This document shows positions 48,557 to 57,398 of a stretch of 64,000 nucleotides of DNA, piece by piece; position 1 is the first letter of the stretch, and each line of letters begins with the position of its first letter. The stretch spans positions 1,860,001 to 1,924,000 of the forward strand of contig OY970262.1 in the NCBI GenBank assembly GCA_963715655.1. The letters are read 5' to 3'. The DNA is from JANQPD01 sp963715655 (GTDB lineage: Bacteria; Bacteroidota; Bacteroidia; Flavobacteriales; Schleiferiaceae). The position numbers were made by a program, and so were the translations under genes. The notes below the pieces were generated by a model. That model worked only from the letters and a program-made list of their open reading frames with translations. It was not told the origin of the DNA and made no database searches.

Positions 48557-48864
48557 ATGGGTAAGAAAGGTTCAATGCCAAATTTTGAGACGATAGACGC
48601 CTACATTGCGCATCAGCCCAAGAAAATGCAGGAAGTTTACAAGCATTAAGAAACATTATTAGGGAGACTTTACCTGATGCTGTGGAACTACTTAATTATA
48701 AGTTTCTATCCATTTGCCACTATCTGGGCAAAGTATCAAACGAGTTAAAAGACTATAAGCAGGGTAAAGGATTCGTGCAGTTTCCACCAGATAAACCCTT
48801 TCCCAAAAATTTAATCATTAAAATGCTAAATTTTAGAAAACAAGAAATATTGGAAACCATGTAA
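48557..48864 (+). pseudogene. DUF1801-family pseudogene (frameshift and internal deletion)
   Basis: ATG 48557 starts MGKKGSMPNFETIDAYIAH, a normal DUF1801/YdhG opening, but the frame stops at about 48649. The expected LQALRNIIRETLPDAVELLNYK continues in another frame; a missing T in the TTT run just before it (about 48636) would explain the shift. The middle of the domain, normally with the MPAFKxNG motif, is largely absent, and only the tail GFVQFPPDKPFPKNLIIKML remains. Two independent defects make it a decayed gene rather than a sequencing slip. Confidence 0.8.
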
Positions 48865-48874
48865 CAATACAATG

Positions 48875-49588
48875 TTAATCCTCTTTAAAACCTTTCACTC
48901 GCTCATCTACCTCTATACCATTTACATAATTATTAATCACGTCTAGTAGTTCTGCATATTCAGATCCATTGAAGTTATTTAACTTTTGGTAAGTAATATG
49001 ATGGTTGTAAGCACGTTGAATTTTACTGGCAGTAGGGTAGTAGCTCCAATGCCATTTTTCTTCCCTATATCCAGCATCGCGAAAAGCGTTAAAACCGGTA
49101 TAAGGCTGAAAGAAACCATATTTATGTGCATTTTTTTGGAGCCAAGTGTATATTTTTAATCCTTGACCCGTTTCAAAATAACTGTTTTCCAAGCTGTTTA
49201 AATCAAAATCAGTTCCCCAATGGTGCCTACTACTGCCGGGCATACTGCTGTATTGTAAAATGCGTTCCGCTCTAGTAGCTTCATCTCCGCCAAAGCTGTT
49301 CCACTTGCGGTTCCAAATTCCACTTTGGTAATCTTTGCTTCGGGTAGCCGAAATGATTATCAAATCAATATCATCGCGCTTGGCATCTTTCCACATGTCT
49401 TTAAAAGCATCATATACTTCATCACGTAAATACGCTGATTCTTTGGTAGTGTACTTACTCCGCAGTTTATCAAAAGCTTTATTATCCGAAGGCTCTACAA
49501 TGCCAATTAGTTCGTTTACCGAGTAGGAGGGAACATCCCGTGAGGGAAAATTTACGATAAAAGCAAAAAGGAGTAAAAAATATTTCAA
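48875..49588 (-). CDS. M15-family D-alanyl-D-alanine carboxypeptidase (VanY-like)
   Basis: An exported peptidoglycan peptidase of 237 residues. A short signal peptide (MKYFLLLFAFIVNFPSRD) precedes the M15B domain. Zinc and catalytic residues are visible in SSRHHWGTDFDLN (SxHxxGxxxD) and in EEKWHWSYYP (E..HW). It would cut the terminal D-Ala or D-Asp residues of stem peptides. It stands apart from van-type resistance genes. The 3' end lies ten bases from the DUF1801 pseudogene on the other strand. Confidence 0.9.
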   Translation of the reverse strand: MKYFLLLFAFIVNFPSRDVPSYSVNELIGIVEPSDNKAFDKLRSKYTTKESAYLRDEVYDAFKDMWKDAKRDDIDLIIISATRSKDYQSGIWNRKWNSFGGDEATRAERILQYSSMPGSSRHHWGTDFDLNSLENSYFETGQGLKIYTWLQKNAHKYGFFQPYTGFNAFRDAGYREEKWHWSYYPTASKIQRAYNHHITYQKLNNFNGSEYAELLDVINNYVNGIEVDERVKGFKED

Positions 49589-49592
49589 TGCA

Positions 49593-49715
49593 TTATGATT
49601 TATAGCGGATCACACTTCGCTCAAAAACCAAATTATTCCATTTTATGAGTAAGCGATATGCCCCGCTGGCTAAAGGTTGCAAATCTAAAATTTTGTCAGT
49701 CGTATCTTCATCCAT
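49593..49715 (-). pseudogene. Remnant of a T9SS C-terminal sorting domain
   Basis: The minus strand between the YiiX-like gene and the M15 peptidase gene has a 40-codon frame from ATG 49715 to a stop at 49593. The protein (ILDLQPLASGAYRLLIKWNN, ERSVIRYKS) has the two-strand-plus-basic-end pattern of a type A sorting domain, but no leader and no cargo. It looks like the tail of a deleted secreted protein. Confidence 0.45.
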
Positions 49716-49745
49716 TTTCAAATAGTTTTTAGCTATTGCTGATGC

Positions 49746-50435
49746 TTATTTTCGTTTTTCTTCTATCGTTATCAGTTTGTCTGAGTTAAACATAGCTGCT
49801 GGCGAAATCACTTTTTCATTCATTGGGATACTCTCTCCGTAGCGCTCTTTCATTTTAGCTTTTACAATGTTGTTACTCAAATCAAAGTCGGATAGCTTTT
49901 CAAGTTTTCCTATTTCAATGCCCGTTGCTTGTTTGTAAATTTTCCATACCAGTTCCGAACAATAAATTTTATCGTCAGACCACTCAAAGTAAACATCGTA
50001 TGGCTTTCCTCTAAATTGCTCTCCAATCTGTTTCATTTTATCTAAAATCGAACGTGTTAAAATTTGGTCAGCATTGGCCAGCCGTTTAATCACATAATGT
50101 CCATTTTCTCCACGACTTATCCATTGTTTAAGTGGTGTTAATTTCACAGGTTGTACAGCTTCGTAAACAAAAAATTGTCCGTTATTTTCGTAAATAATAC
50201 CCATGTGACTGTACTTCGAATTAGTTGCTAATTGAATAGCGCTGCTCTGACTGGATTTTGAAGTTTGGAAAATTATGTCACCATTATTGATATATTCGGA
50301 ATAAGTTTTATCATACGCACCAATTGATTTTCCTTGCAGCCGTGTGGAATTAAAAAAACTAAATACTACAAATCCAACAACTAGAAGTGTTGAAATTCCT
50401 ATAGCCCAAAAGCTAATTTTTAAAAATTTTGGCAT
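49746..50435 (-). CDS. YiiX/YebB-like NlpC/P60-family cysteine hydrolase
   Basis: A 229-residue membrane-anchored hydrolase. One N-terminal helix (FWAIGISTLLVVGFVVFSF) leads to a domain of the YiiX_Xly type (PF05708). The features are GDIIFQTSKSSQSSAIQLA, the histidine in SKYSHMGIIYENNG, and the catalytic Cys in DKIYCSELVWKIYK. The usual substrate is an amide or thioester in lipid or peptide; it is not certain here. Start ATG 50435 fits the membrane anchor. Confidence 0.85.
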   Translation of the reverse strand: MPKFLKISFWAIGISTLLVVGFVVFSFFNSTRLQGKSIGAYDKTYSEYINNGDIIFQTSKSSQSSAIQLATNSKYSHMGIIYENNGQFFVYEAVQPVKLTPLKQWISRGENGHYVIKRLANADQILTRSILDKMKQIGEQFRGKPYDVYFEWSDDKIYCSELVWKIYKQATGIEIGKLEKLSDFDLSNNIVKAKMKERYGESIPMNEKVISPAAMFNSDKLITIEEKRK

Positions 50436-50464
50436 GGAAAATTCGTTGGGTTTGCCTTCATTAA

Positions 50465-50920
50465 TTATGTTGCTAGTGATTCTGAAATTGCTTCTAATCT
50501 GTTTAAAGCAGAACCCCAGCCATTATAGAATCCCATTTCTTCCTGTTGTTTACAATATTCAGGTGTAGCGTGAATTACGCTAAATGTAAGTGTTGTTTTT
50601 TCTCCATCAGCTTTAAAATATGTTTGTAACTCAACTCCTTCCGTCATAGGCTTAAAATTTGCTGAAGTAACGATTTTTGTTAATTCGATAATCTCTTGGT
50701 ATGTTCCTTCTGATATAAATTCATTTCCATCTGGCATTGGCATAGAATATTTCCATTGTCCACCAACCGTAAAATTATGTTCAATTAGTTTGATTTCCAT
50801 CCCATTGGGAGCCCACCACTTTAAAATGTGTTCCGGTTGCGTCCAAGCTTCCCAAACTATGTGTAAAGGTGCATTAAATGTTTTTTCAATTGTTAAAGTT
50901 CTGTTTGTTAAATCACTCAT
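50465..50920 (-). CDS. SRPBCC (AHSA1/START-like) domain protein
   Basis: A 151-residue soluble protein of the activator-of-Hsp90 homologue (AHSA1-like) SRPBCC fold: TIEKTFNAPLHIVWEAWTQP, LKWWAPNGMEIK, and a C-terminal helix EEMGFYNGWGSALNRLEAI. I place the start at ATG 50920 (MSDLTNRTL), since an earlier Met would only add 14 residues that lie in the ArsR gene. The start overlaps the ArsR-type gene stop by eight bases. Such ArsR/SRPBCC pairs are common and self-regulated; ligand unknown. Confidence 0.87.
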   Translation of the reverse strand: MSDLTNRTLTIEKTFNAPLHIVWEAWTQPEHILKWWAPNGMEIKLIEHNFTVGGQWKYSMPMPDGNEFISEGTYQEIIELTKIVTSANFKPMTEGVELQTYFKADGEKTTLTFSVIHATPEYCKQQEEMGFYNGWGSALNRLEAISESLAT

Positions 50921-51242
50921 TTTTATCGCTTTTTGTTTGTAATTGATTAATGTAATTTTCAAAGGAATCTATTCTGTTTTCCCAAAGTGCATTGTATTGT
51001 TTTATCCATAAAAAAGCGGGAATTAGTTTTTTTGGTTTAATTAAACATAAACGTTCTCTACCTACTTGATTAAAGTCGATTAACCCACATTCATTTAAAA
51101 TTTTTAGATGTTTGGAAATTGCAGGCCTGCTGATTTTAAACTTTTTAGCTACTTCATTTACGCTTAAAGAATCCTTAGCTAGCAATTCAATAATATCTCT
51201 TCTAATCGGGTCAGCAATGGCTTGGAAAACATCTCTTCTCAT
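50913..51242 (-). CDS. ArsR-family winged-helix regulator
   Basis: A 109-residue regulator of the ArsR/SmtB type. The DNA-binding part is RDIIELLAKDSLSVNEVAKK and FKISRPAISKHLKILNECGL. No metal-binding CxC motif is present, so it responds to another ligand. It leads a two-gene operon with the SRPBCC protein. Two copies of a GTAA(N8)TTAC element lie just upstream of its start, consistent with autoregulation. Confidence 0.92.
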   Translation of the reverse strand: MRRDVFQAIADPIRRDIIELLAKDSLSVNEVAKKFKISRPAISKHLKILNECGLIDFNQVGRERLCLIKPKKLIPAFLWIKQYNALWENRIDSFENYINQLQTKSDKNE

Positions 51243-51616
51243 AAATTACGTAACTATTCGGTTACAAATATATATGTAAACAGTCGGTTACGCAATTTAT
51301 TCTTAAAAAGTTTAAAATTTGAGCTGGATTTTAGTAAAGAAAGCAATTGCTTCTAAGGAGGAAAGTAAAAAACGAGCAGTTTAAAAATAATGTTTCTTGC
51401 TAGCTAAAACCAAAACCTCTTTTAAAAGCAATAAACAATGCTAGTTTTGATCTATTAAACTAATTGAGCTTAAAAATGCCGTATTTAAATTCTCATTTTC
51501 TATATAATTTCAATTACCGCGTTTGTAGCAATTTATAGTATAGGATAATGGGATTAAAACAGAGTGTTTGAGCGTGTATTTAATGTGAGGTTGTTTTAAC
51601 TAATGTAGCTGTACCG
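51243..51616. other. 374-base intergenic region between ArsR and nucleoside hydrolase genes
   Basis: The right-hand ArsR operators lie at 51250-51291. From 51292 to 51616 I see only AT-rich sequence with no gene or clear signal. Confidence 0.5.
51250..51291. promoter_or_regulatory. Tandem operator copies upstream of the ArsR-type gene
   Basis: GTAACTATTCGGTTAC (51250-51265) and GTAAACAGTCGGTTAC (51276-51291) are two 16-base copies of one inverted-repeat motif, 26 bases apart from centre to centre. The first starts eight bases upstream of the ATG. ArsR/SRPBCC-type repressors bind sites of the form TAACc...gGTTA, so both copies probably bind the regulator. Confidence 0.72.
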
Positions 51617-52567
51617 CTATAAAAGTAATTCCATTAACTTTTCTTTATACTCCGCTTTTGCGGGATAAGCAAACCGTACCATTCTACCGGTTTGGTTTGG
51701 TGCCACTTCTAAATAATGCTTATAATCCGCCTTTATTAAAAACTCCGAATCGTTTTTTCGGTAGTTTATTTGAGCGGGAAGTGTTTCAAATTCAAAATAT
51801 TCAGGGTAAAGTAGTGCACCAATCGTCATGGCATCAAAAGGAATGAAGCCATCTACTTTTAAAGATACTTTCCAACCAAAAATCCAATTACGCATTTGGC
51901 GATACGCCCATTTATCACCACTTAAACCTCTCTTTTTTAGCTTTTTAATATCTTCCTTTTGTAAATAGATACTGCTGGCAGATTGATAGCTAGCCAGTAA
52001 AATATTTAGGCTGGGATGTTCTAAAACACGTTTAAAAGACGCACTATCCTTTTCAAAATTATAATCAGGCAAATATTTTTTAGAACCTTCCGGTAAAAAA
52101 ACGGCTCCTTTTGTACGTCCGGCACAAAACACAATTTCCGAAATATTAGAAACCACTTCTGGATAAAATTTCAGCAAATTTGCAATGTTTGTAGCCGGAC
52201 CTAATCCTAGTACGGCCAATTTTTCTTTTTTTAAAGCTTCGGCCAATGCACTTACAGCGGGCGTTTCTATGCCGTAAGAATCGGAAGCTTCATTAGTGCC
52301 CTTATAAATGGGAATTTCATAATCCGCATAGTATCCCAATATTCTTTGGGTTACTTCTGCGCCATGTTCCACATTTTGTATCAAACTAATCCCCACAATT
52401 TCCACCGTGGTATCCTGCAAAAGCATGATTAATGCAACGCCATCATCTACATCTTTCCCAAATTTATCAAATTGAATATCAGTATCTACCCAAACCTTGC
52501 GCTGCTGCGCATTTGCTTGTAGCATTGATAGCAACACCATAAAAAATATGAAAAGTGCTTTTTTCAT
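51617..52567 (-). CDS. Secreted nucleoside hydrolase (IUNH family)
   Basis: A 316-residue enzyme that would split the N-glycosidic bond of nucleosides. The signal peptide MKKALFIFFMVLLSMLQANA sends it to the periplasm or outside. The calcium-binding aspartates are in VWVDTDIQFDKFGKDVDDGV; the usual motif is DTDxGxDDxxA, so this one has extra residues between the first and second pair. LAVLGLGPATNIANLL is also typical. The fit with the family is good overall, but substrate range is unknown. Confidence 0.83.
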   Translation of the reverse strand: MKKALFIFFMVLLSMLQANAQQRKVWVDTDIQFDKFGKDVDDGVALIMLLQDTTVEIVGISLIQNVEHGAEVTQRILGYYADYEIPIYKGTNEASDSYGIETPAVSALAEALKKEKLAVLGLGPATNIANLLKFYPEVVSNISEIVFCAGRTKGAVFLPEGSKKYLPDYNFEKDSASFKRVLEHPSLNILLASYQSASSIYLQKEDIKKLKKRGLSGDKWAYRQMRNWIFGWKVSLKVDGFIPFDAMTIGALLYPEYFEFETLPAQINYRKNDSEFLIKADYKHYLEVAPNQTGRMVRFAYPAKAEYKEKLMELLL

Positions 52568-52698
52568 CTTACACGAAAATCTCTTTCAAGGATAATGATA
52601 CACGGCAAAAGATAGTGTACCGTAAAAGCAAGTTGATGTAAATATCCACACTGAACATAGAACATTTGTCCTTTTAACATTCAACTTACGTCTTTCCT

Positions 52699-54924
52699 CT
52701 AAATTCCCTCAATAATGGCGTTAAATGTTTTACTAGGACGCATAATTTCTGTAACCTTTTTATGGTCAGGTAAATAATATCCACCAATATCAACTGATTT
52801 ACCTTGCACATCTAGTAATTCTTGTTCAATCACCGCTTTTTCGCTACTCAGTTTATTGTAAAAATTACCCATTACTCGTTGCAACTCATCATCTTTAATC
52901 TGCACGCTTAATGCTCTAGCCCAGTATAGCGCTAAATAAAAGTGGCTACTACGATTATCATGCTCGTTTACCTTTCGGGAAGGCGACTTATTATCTAACA
53001 AATACTTAATAGTAGCTTTATCTAATGCTTCAGCTAACACTAAAGCACGGTCATTATTAAAGGTTTTTCCCAAATGCTCTAAAGAAGCACCTAGGGCTAA
53101 AAACTCACCCAAAGAATCCCAACGTAAGTGGTTTTCTTCCACTAATTGTTCTACATGTTTTGGTGCAGAACCTCCTGCACCAGTTTCAAACAAACCACCA
53201 CCATTCATAAGGGGTACAATTGAAAGCATTTTTGCACTAGTGCCTACTTCCAATATGGGAAATAGATCAGTTAAATAGTCGCGCAATACGTTGCCCGTAA
53301 CAGAAATCGTATTTTTACCCTCTTTAATTCTTTCACAGGAAAAACGAGTAGCCGCTACCGGATTCATAATGCGTATATCTAAACCATCGGTATCGTGATT
53401 CTTTAAATAGCTTTCTACTTTTTTTATTAATTCACTGTCATGTGCACGTTTTTCATCTAACCAAAAAATGGTAGGGCTCTTTGTAGCTCTCGCTCGATTT
53501 ACGGCAAGCTTTACCCAATCTCTAATAGGTGCATCCTTAACTTGGCACATGCGCCATATATCGCCAGCTTCCACCTCGTGATGCATTAAAACAGTACCCG
53601 CATCATCAATTACTTCCACCTTTCCATCTGAATTTATTTCAAATGTCTTGTCATGTGAGCCATATTCCTCTGCCTTTTGAGCCATTAAACCTACGTTGCT
53701 AACACTACCCATTTTAGTTGGGTCAAAAGCTCCATGCTCTTTACAAAAGTCAATTGTTTCTTGATATACACCAGCATACGATCGATCAGGAATAATAGCA
53801 AGTGTATCCTGCTGATTTCCCGCTGCATTCCACATTTGTCCACTGGTGCGAATCATGGCCGGCATACTAGCATCAATAATCACATCGCTGGGAACGTGTA
53901 AGTTAGTAATACCTTTATCTGAATTCACCATGGCTAAATTTGGCCCATTTTCTATAGCGGCATCAATGTCTCGCTCAATAGCATTTTTCTCCTCCGCTGG
54001 AAGCGATGCTATTTTGGAGAATAAATCACCTAATCCATTATTTGAGTTAACCCCTGCATTTTTTAAAGAGGCTGTGTGTTTGTTAAATACGTCAGCAAAA
54101 AACACCTTTACGGCATGACCAAAAATTATTGGGTCGCTTACCTTCATCATGGTAGCTTTCAAGTGAATAGAAAACAAGATGTTCTTTTGCTTTGCCTCCT
54201 CCTTAGCTTGCTGCAAAAACTTTTGTAAAGTACTTACACGCATAAAGGAAGCATCGATTACTTCATTCTCTAAAATTGAAATGGATGACTTTAAAGTTTC
54301 GGTGCTCCCATCTGATTTAGTCAATCGTATCGTAACGGTGGTAGGTTTTTTTACCGTTACCGATTGCTCACTTTCGTAAAAATCACCTTCCTGCATACTA
54401 GCCACATTGGTTTGTGAATCTGAACGCCAATCACCCATGCGATGAGGGTGCTTTTTAGCATATTCTTTCACAGCTTTAGGTGCTCTTCTATCAGAATTTC
54501 CTTCGCGTAATACAGGGTTTACGGCACTTCCTTTTACCTTATCGTATTTAGCTTTATTCTGTTTTTCATCTTCTGTTTGTGCTTGGCGCGGATAATCAGG
54601 AATATTATACCCCAAGCTTTGCAGTTCAGCAATTGCTTCTTCTAGCTGTGGTATGGAAGCACTAATATTCGGCAACTTTATAATATTAGCTTCAGGCGTT
54701 TTTGCTAATGCTCCTAATTCCGCCAAATCATCTGTAAAACGCTGATTTTCTTCTAATAAATCAGGAAATTGAGCTAAAATTCTACCCGCAAGTGAAATAT
54801 CCCTAGTTTCTAAAACTACTCCCGCTTGTTTGGCAAATGCCTCTACAATAGGTAAAAAAGAATGAGTAGCCAATGCCGGGGCTTCATCTGTTTTTGTATA
54901 AATGATTTTTGGAGTATGCGCCAT
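52699..54924 (-). CDS. icd: Monomeric NADP-dependent isocitrate dehydrogenase
   Basis: This TCA-cycle enzyme oxidises isocitrate to 2-oxoglutarate with NADP. At 741 residues it belongs to the monomeric type, not the 400-residue dimeric type. Features are LREGNSDRRAPKAVKEYAKK, SLSARMIRTSG-like DASMPAMIRTSGQMWN, and GLDIRIMNPVAATRFSCERI. The C-terminus ends with PDHKKVTEIMRPSKTFNAII. The start MAHTPKIIYTKTDEAP is the family's standard. No other TCA gene is adjacent. Confidence 0.96.
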   Translation of the reverse strand: MAHTPKIIYTKTDEAPALATHSFLPIVEAFAKQAGVVLETRDISLAGRILAQFPDLLEENQRFTDDLAELGALAKTPEANIIKLPNISASIPQLEEAIAELQSLGYNIPDYPRQAQTEDEKQNKAKYDKVKGSAVNPVLREGNSDRRAPKAVKEYAKKHPHRMGDWRSDSQTNVASMQEGDFYESEQSVTVKKPTTVTIRLTKSDGSTETLKSSISILENEVIDASFMRVSTLQKFLQQAKEEAKQKNILFSIHLKATMMKVSDPIIFGHAVKVFFADVFNKHTASLKNAGVNSNNGLGDLFSKIASLPAEEKNAIERDIDAAIENGPNLAMVNSDKGITNLHVPSDVIIDASMPAMIRTSGQMWNAAGNQQDTLAIIPDRSYAGVYQETIDFCKEHGAFDPTKMGSVSNVGLMAQKAEEYGSHDKTFEINSDGKVEVIDDAGTVLMHHEVEAGDIWRMCQVKDAPIRDWVKLAVNRARATKSPTIFWLDEKRAHDSELIKKVESYLKNHDTDGLDIRIMNPVAATRFSCERIKEGKNTISVTGNVLRDYLTDLFPILEVGTSAKMLSIVPLMNGGGLFETGAGGSAPKHVEQLVEENHLRWDSLGEFLALGASLEHLGKTFNNDRALVLAEALDKATIKYLLDNKSPSRKVNEHDNRSSHFYLALYWARALSVQIKDDELQRVMGNFYNKLSSEKAVIEQELLDVQGKSVDIGGYYLPDHKKVTEIMRPSKTFNAIIEGI

Positions 54925-55149
54925 GCTGTATTATATGTTTGGGTTTTCGGTACATTAATACCGAAAGACGTTCTAGCGTTTTTTCACTTCAAAATAAACG
55001 TGAAAATTTATCGCCTTGTTTTTGCAAAGTTGCAAATGTAATAAAGGTAAAGGGGATTATTAACGGATAAGCCTTTTTAACAAGAGTTGCACATGCTACT
55101 GATTTGCTCGTAACCTATTTGTACCTTCACACCTTAAATTTTTTAGCAA

Positions 55150-57174
55150 ATGAAAAAACTAAGCTTACTGGCAGCGGTTTGTATCGCTCTTAGCGGATGC
55201 AGGCAATCAACAAATAATAAAATGGAAGAACATACAGAAATGACAACTGAAGATAATTTTGAATGGCAAACAGAGCAGTTTGCTGATTTACGCATTTTAC
55301 GTTTTCAAATACCTGGATGGGAAGAACTTAGCTTAAAGCAAAAAAAGCTAGCCTACTATTTAACACAAGCCGGCCTTAGCGGGAGGGATATTACATGGGA
55401 TCAGTTTTACCGCCATAATTTGGAAATTAGACAAGCGCTGGAAACCATAGTTAAAAACTACTCAGGCAACAAGCAAGAAGATAGTTGGAAAAACTTTATG
55501 GAATACACTAAGCGTGTTTGGTTTAGCAATGGTATTCATCATCATTACAGCAATCAAAAGTTTAAACCAGGTTTTAGTGAGGGTTATCTAAAGCAACTTA
55601 TACTTGCTTCTGATGCCACGTTGAGCGATGCAGCATTTGCTGTAATTTTTAACGAAAAGGATGCTAAAAAAGTAAGCAAGGATTCTAACAAAGATTTACT
55701 GCTGGCTTCTGCGGTTAATTTTTATGATGCGGATATTACGGAAGATGAAGCCATTGCCTTTTATAAAACAATGATTGACAGCACTGATACAGAACCTATT
55801 TCTTACGGATTAAACTCTAAGTTAATTCGTGGTGCAAATGGTTTAGAAGAGGCTACTTGGAAGGTTGGAGGCATGTACAGCGCGGCAATTACCAACATTG
55901 TAATGTGGCTTAAAAAAGCAAAAAGTGTTGCTGAAAATGAGCAACAAGCAAAGGCATTAGGTCTGCTAATTTCTTATTATGAAAGTGGTGATTTAAAACT
56001 TTGGGACGCGTATAATATTGCATGGGTAAACGATACAGCAGGAGATATTGATTACATAAACTCCTTTATTGAAGTATATGATGATCCATTAGGTTATAAG
56101 GCAACCTACGAAACCGTGGTGCAGATTAAAGACTTTGACGCAAGCCGAAAAATGGCTGTATTGAGCGAAAACATCAAGTACTTTGAGGATAATTCATCTA
56201 TTATGAATGAGCATAAGAAACCAGATGTAAAAGGTGTTTCTTATAAAATGGTAAATGTAGCAGGGGAAGCAGGAGCTACTACACCCGCCACGCCTATTGG
56301 TGTAAACTTACCTAATGCTAATTGGATTCGTACACAGCATGGTTCTAAATCAGTAAGTTTAGCCAATATTGAACATGCCTATGATAAGGCTAAAGGGAAA
56401 GGTTTCTTAGAAGAATTTGTATTTAGCACCGAAGAATTAGAACGTGCTAAAAAGTATGGCGACATTGCCAGTAAAATGCACACAGCCTTGCATGAAGTAG
56501 TAGGCCATGCATCAGGGAAAATTAATAAAGGGGTAGGTACACCTAAAGAAACGCTTAAAAATTACGCTAGTACTTTGGAGGAAGGAAGAGCGGATTTAGT
56601 TGCACTGTATTATTTGATGGATCCTAAATTAATAGAGCTTGGATTGATAGAAACCCTAGATGTTGGAAAAGCCGAGTACGACAATTACATCCGTAACGGT
56701 ATGATGTTGCAATTGCGCAGATTAGAACCGGGTGATGTAATTGAAGAAGATCATATGCGTAATCGCCAATTAGTTGCTGCTTGGGCTTATGAAACAGGGA
56801 AAGAAGAAAATGTAATTGAAAAGAAAACCTTGAATGGTAAAACCTATTTTGTGGTAAATGATTACAAAAAGCTTCGGAAAATTTTTGGTGATCAATTACG
56901 CGAAGTTCAACGAATTAAGTCGGAAGGAGATTATGCAGCGGGCAAAGCGTTGGTTGAAAAATATGGTGTAGCGGTAAATGCCGACATACACGCTGAAGTA
57001 CTAGAGCGAGCAAAAAAGTTTGATTTAGCGCCTTATCAAGGTTTTATACAACCGGTAATGGTACCTGTAATGAGCGGTGATTCTATTACCGATATTAACA
57101 TAGAATACCCTACCGATTTTACGGAGCAAATGTTGATGTTTGGTGAAAAGTATTCGTTTTTAACCAAAAAATAA
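55150..57174 (+). CDS. M49-family dipeptidyl-peptidase III-like lipoprotein
   Basis: A 674-residue metallopeptidase with a lipoprotein leader (SLLAAVCIALSGC). The zinc-binding HExxGH is in HTALHEVVGHASGKI (near residue 448), and the second motif is in LEEGRADLVALYY (EExxxD). This combination is specific to M49 peptidases, which remove dipeptides from the N-terminus of short peptides. The leader suggests a periplasmic location, unlike the cytosolic mammalian enzyme. It is followed by a strong terminator. Confidence 0.93.
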   Translation: MKKLSLLAAVCIALSGCRQSTNNKMEEHTEMTTEDNFEWQTEQFADLRILRFQIPGWEELSLKQKKLAYYLTQAGLSGRDITWDQFYRHNLEIRQALETIVKNYSGNKQEDSWKNFMEYTKRVWFSNGIHHHYSNQKFKPGFSEGYLKQLILASDATLSDAAFAVIFNEKDAKKVSKDSNKDLLLASAVNFYDADITEDEAIAFYKTMIDSTDTEPISYGLNSKLIRGANGLEEATWKVGGMYSAAITNIVMWLKKAKSVAENEQQAKALGLLISYYESGDLKLWDAYNIAWVNDTAGDIDYINSFIEVYDDPLGYKATYETVVQIKDFDASRKMAVLSENIKYFEDNSSIMNEHKKPDVKGVSYKMVNVAGEAGATTPATPIGVNLPNANWIRTQHGSKSVSLANIEHAYDKAKGKGFLEEFVFSTEELERAKKYGDIASKMHTALHEVVGHASGKINKGVGTPKETLKNYASTLEEGRADLVALYYLMDPKLIELGLIETLDVGKAEYDNYIRNGMMLQLRRLEPGDVIEEDHMRNRQLVAAWAYETGKEENVIEKKTLNGKTYFVVNDYKKLRKIFGDQLREVQRIKSEGDYAAGKALVEKYGVAVNADIHAEVLERAKKFDLAPYQGFIQPVMVPVMSGDSITDINIEYPTDFTEQMLMFGEKYSFLTKK

Positions 57175-57191
57175 AAAGCTTTTTTAACAAA

Positions 57192-57238
57192 AAAACTCCA
57201 AGCAACGCTTATTCAAGTGCTTGTTTGGAGTTTTGTTT
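57192..57238 (+). terminator. Intrinsic terminator after the M49 peptidase gene
   Basis: AAAACTCCAA (57192-57201) pairs with TTGGAGTTTT (57225-57234), with further pairs inside (CAA/TTG, GC/GC), followed by a T-rich tail. It lies 17 bases after the stop codon. Confidence 0.82.
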
Positions 57239-57324
57239 TAGTGGGATTCAATGTGCTTTATTTTATTGCACGTACATAAAATCTACAAATCAACGTTCCA
57301 CCAGGTTATGGCATTTTCCCTCAA

Positions 57325-57376
57325 GCTTTCAACTTTTAACTTTTAACTTTCAACTTTCAACTTTGAACTTTCAACC
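57325..57376. repeat. Short tandem repeat of CAACTTT/TAACTTT units
   Basis: The seven-base unit (C/T)AACTTT recurs about seven times in a row with small changes, just upstream of terC. Such AT-rich heptamer runs are common between genes in this phylum and can change length. Confidence 0.8.
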
Positions 57377-57398
57377 ATTAAATCTTTAAAATCACCGT

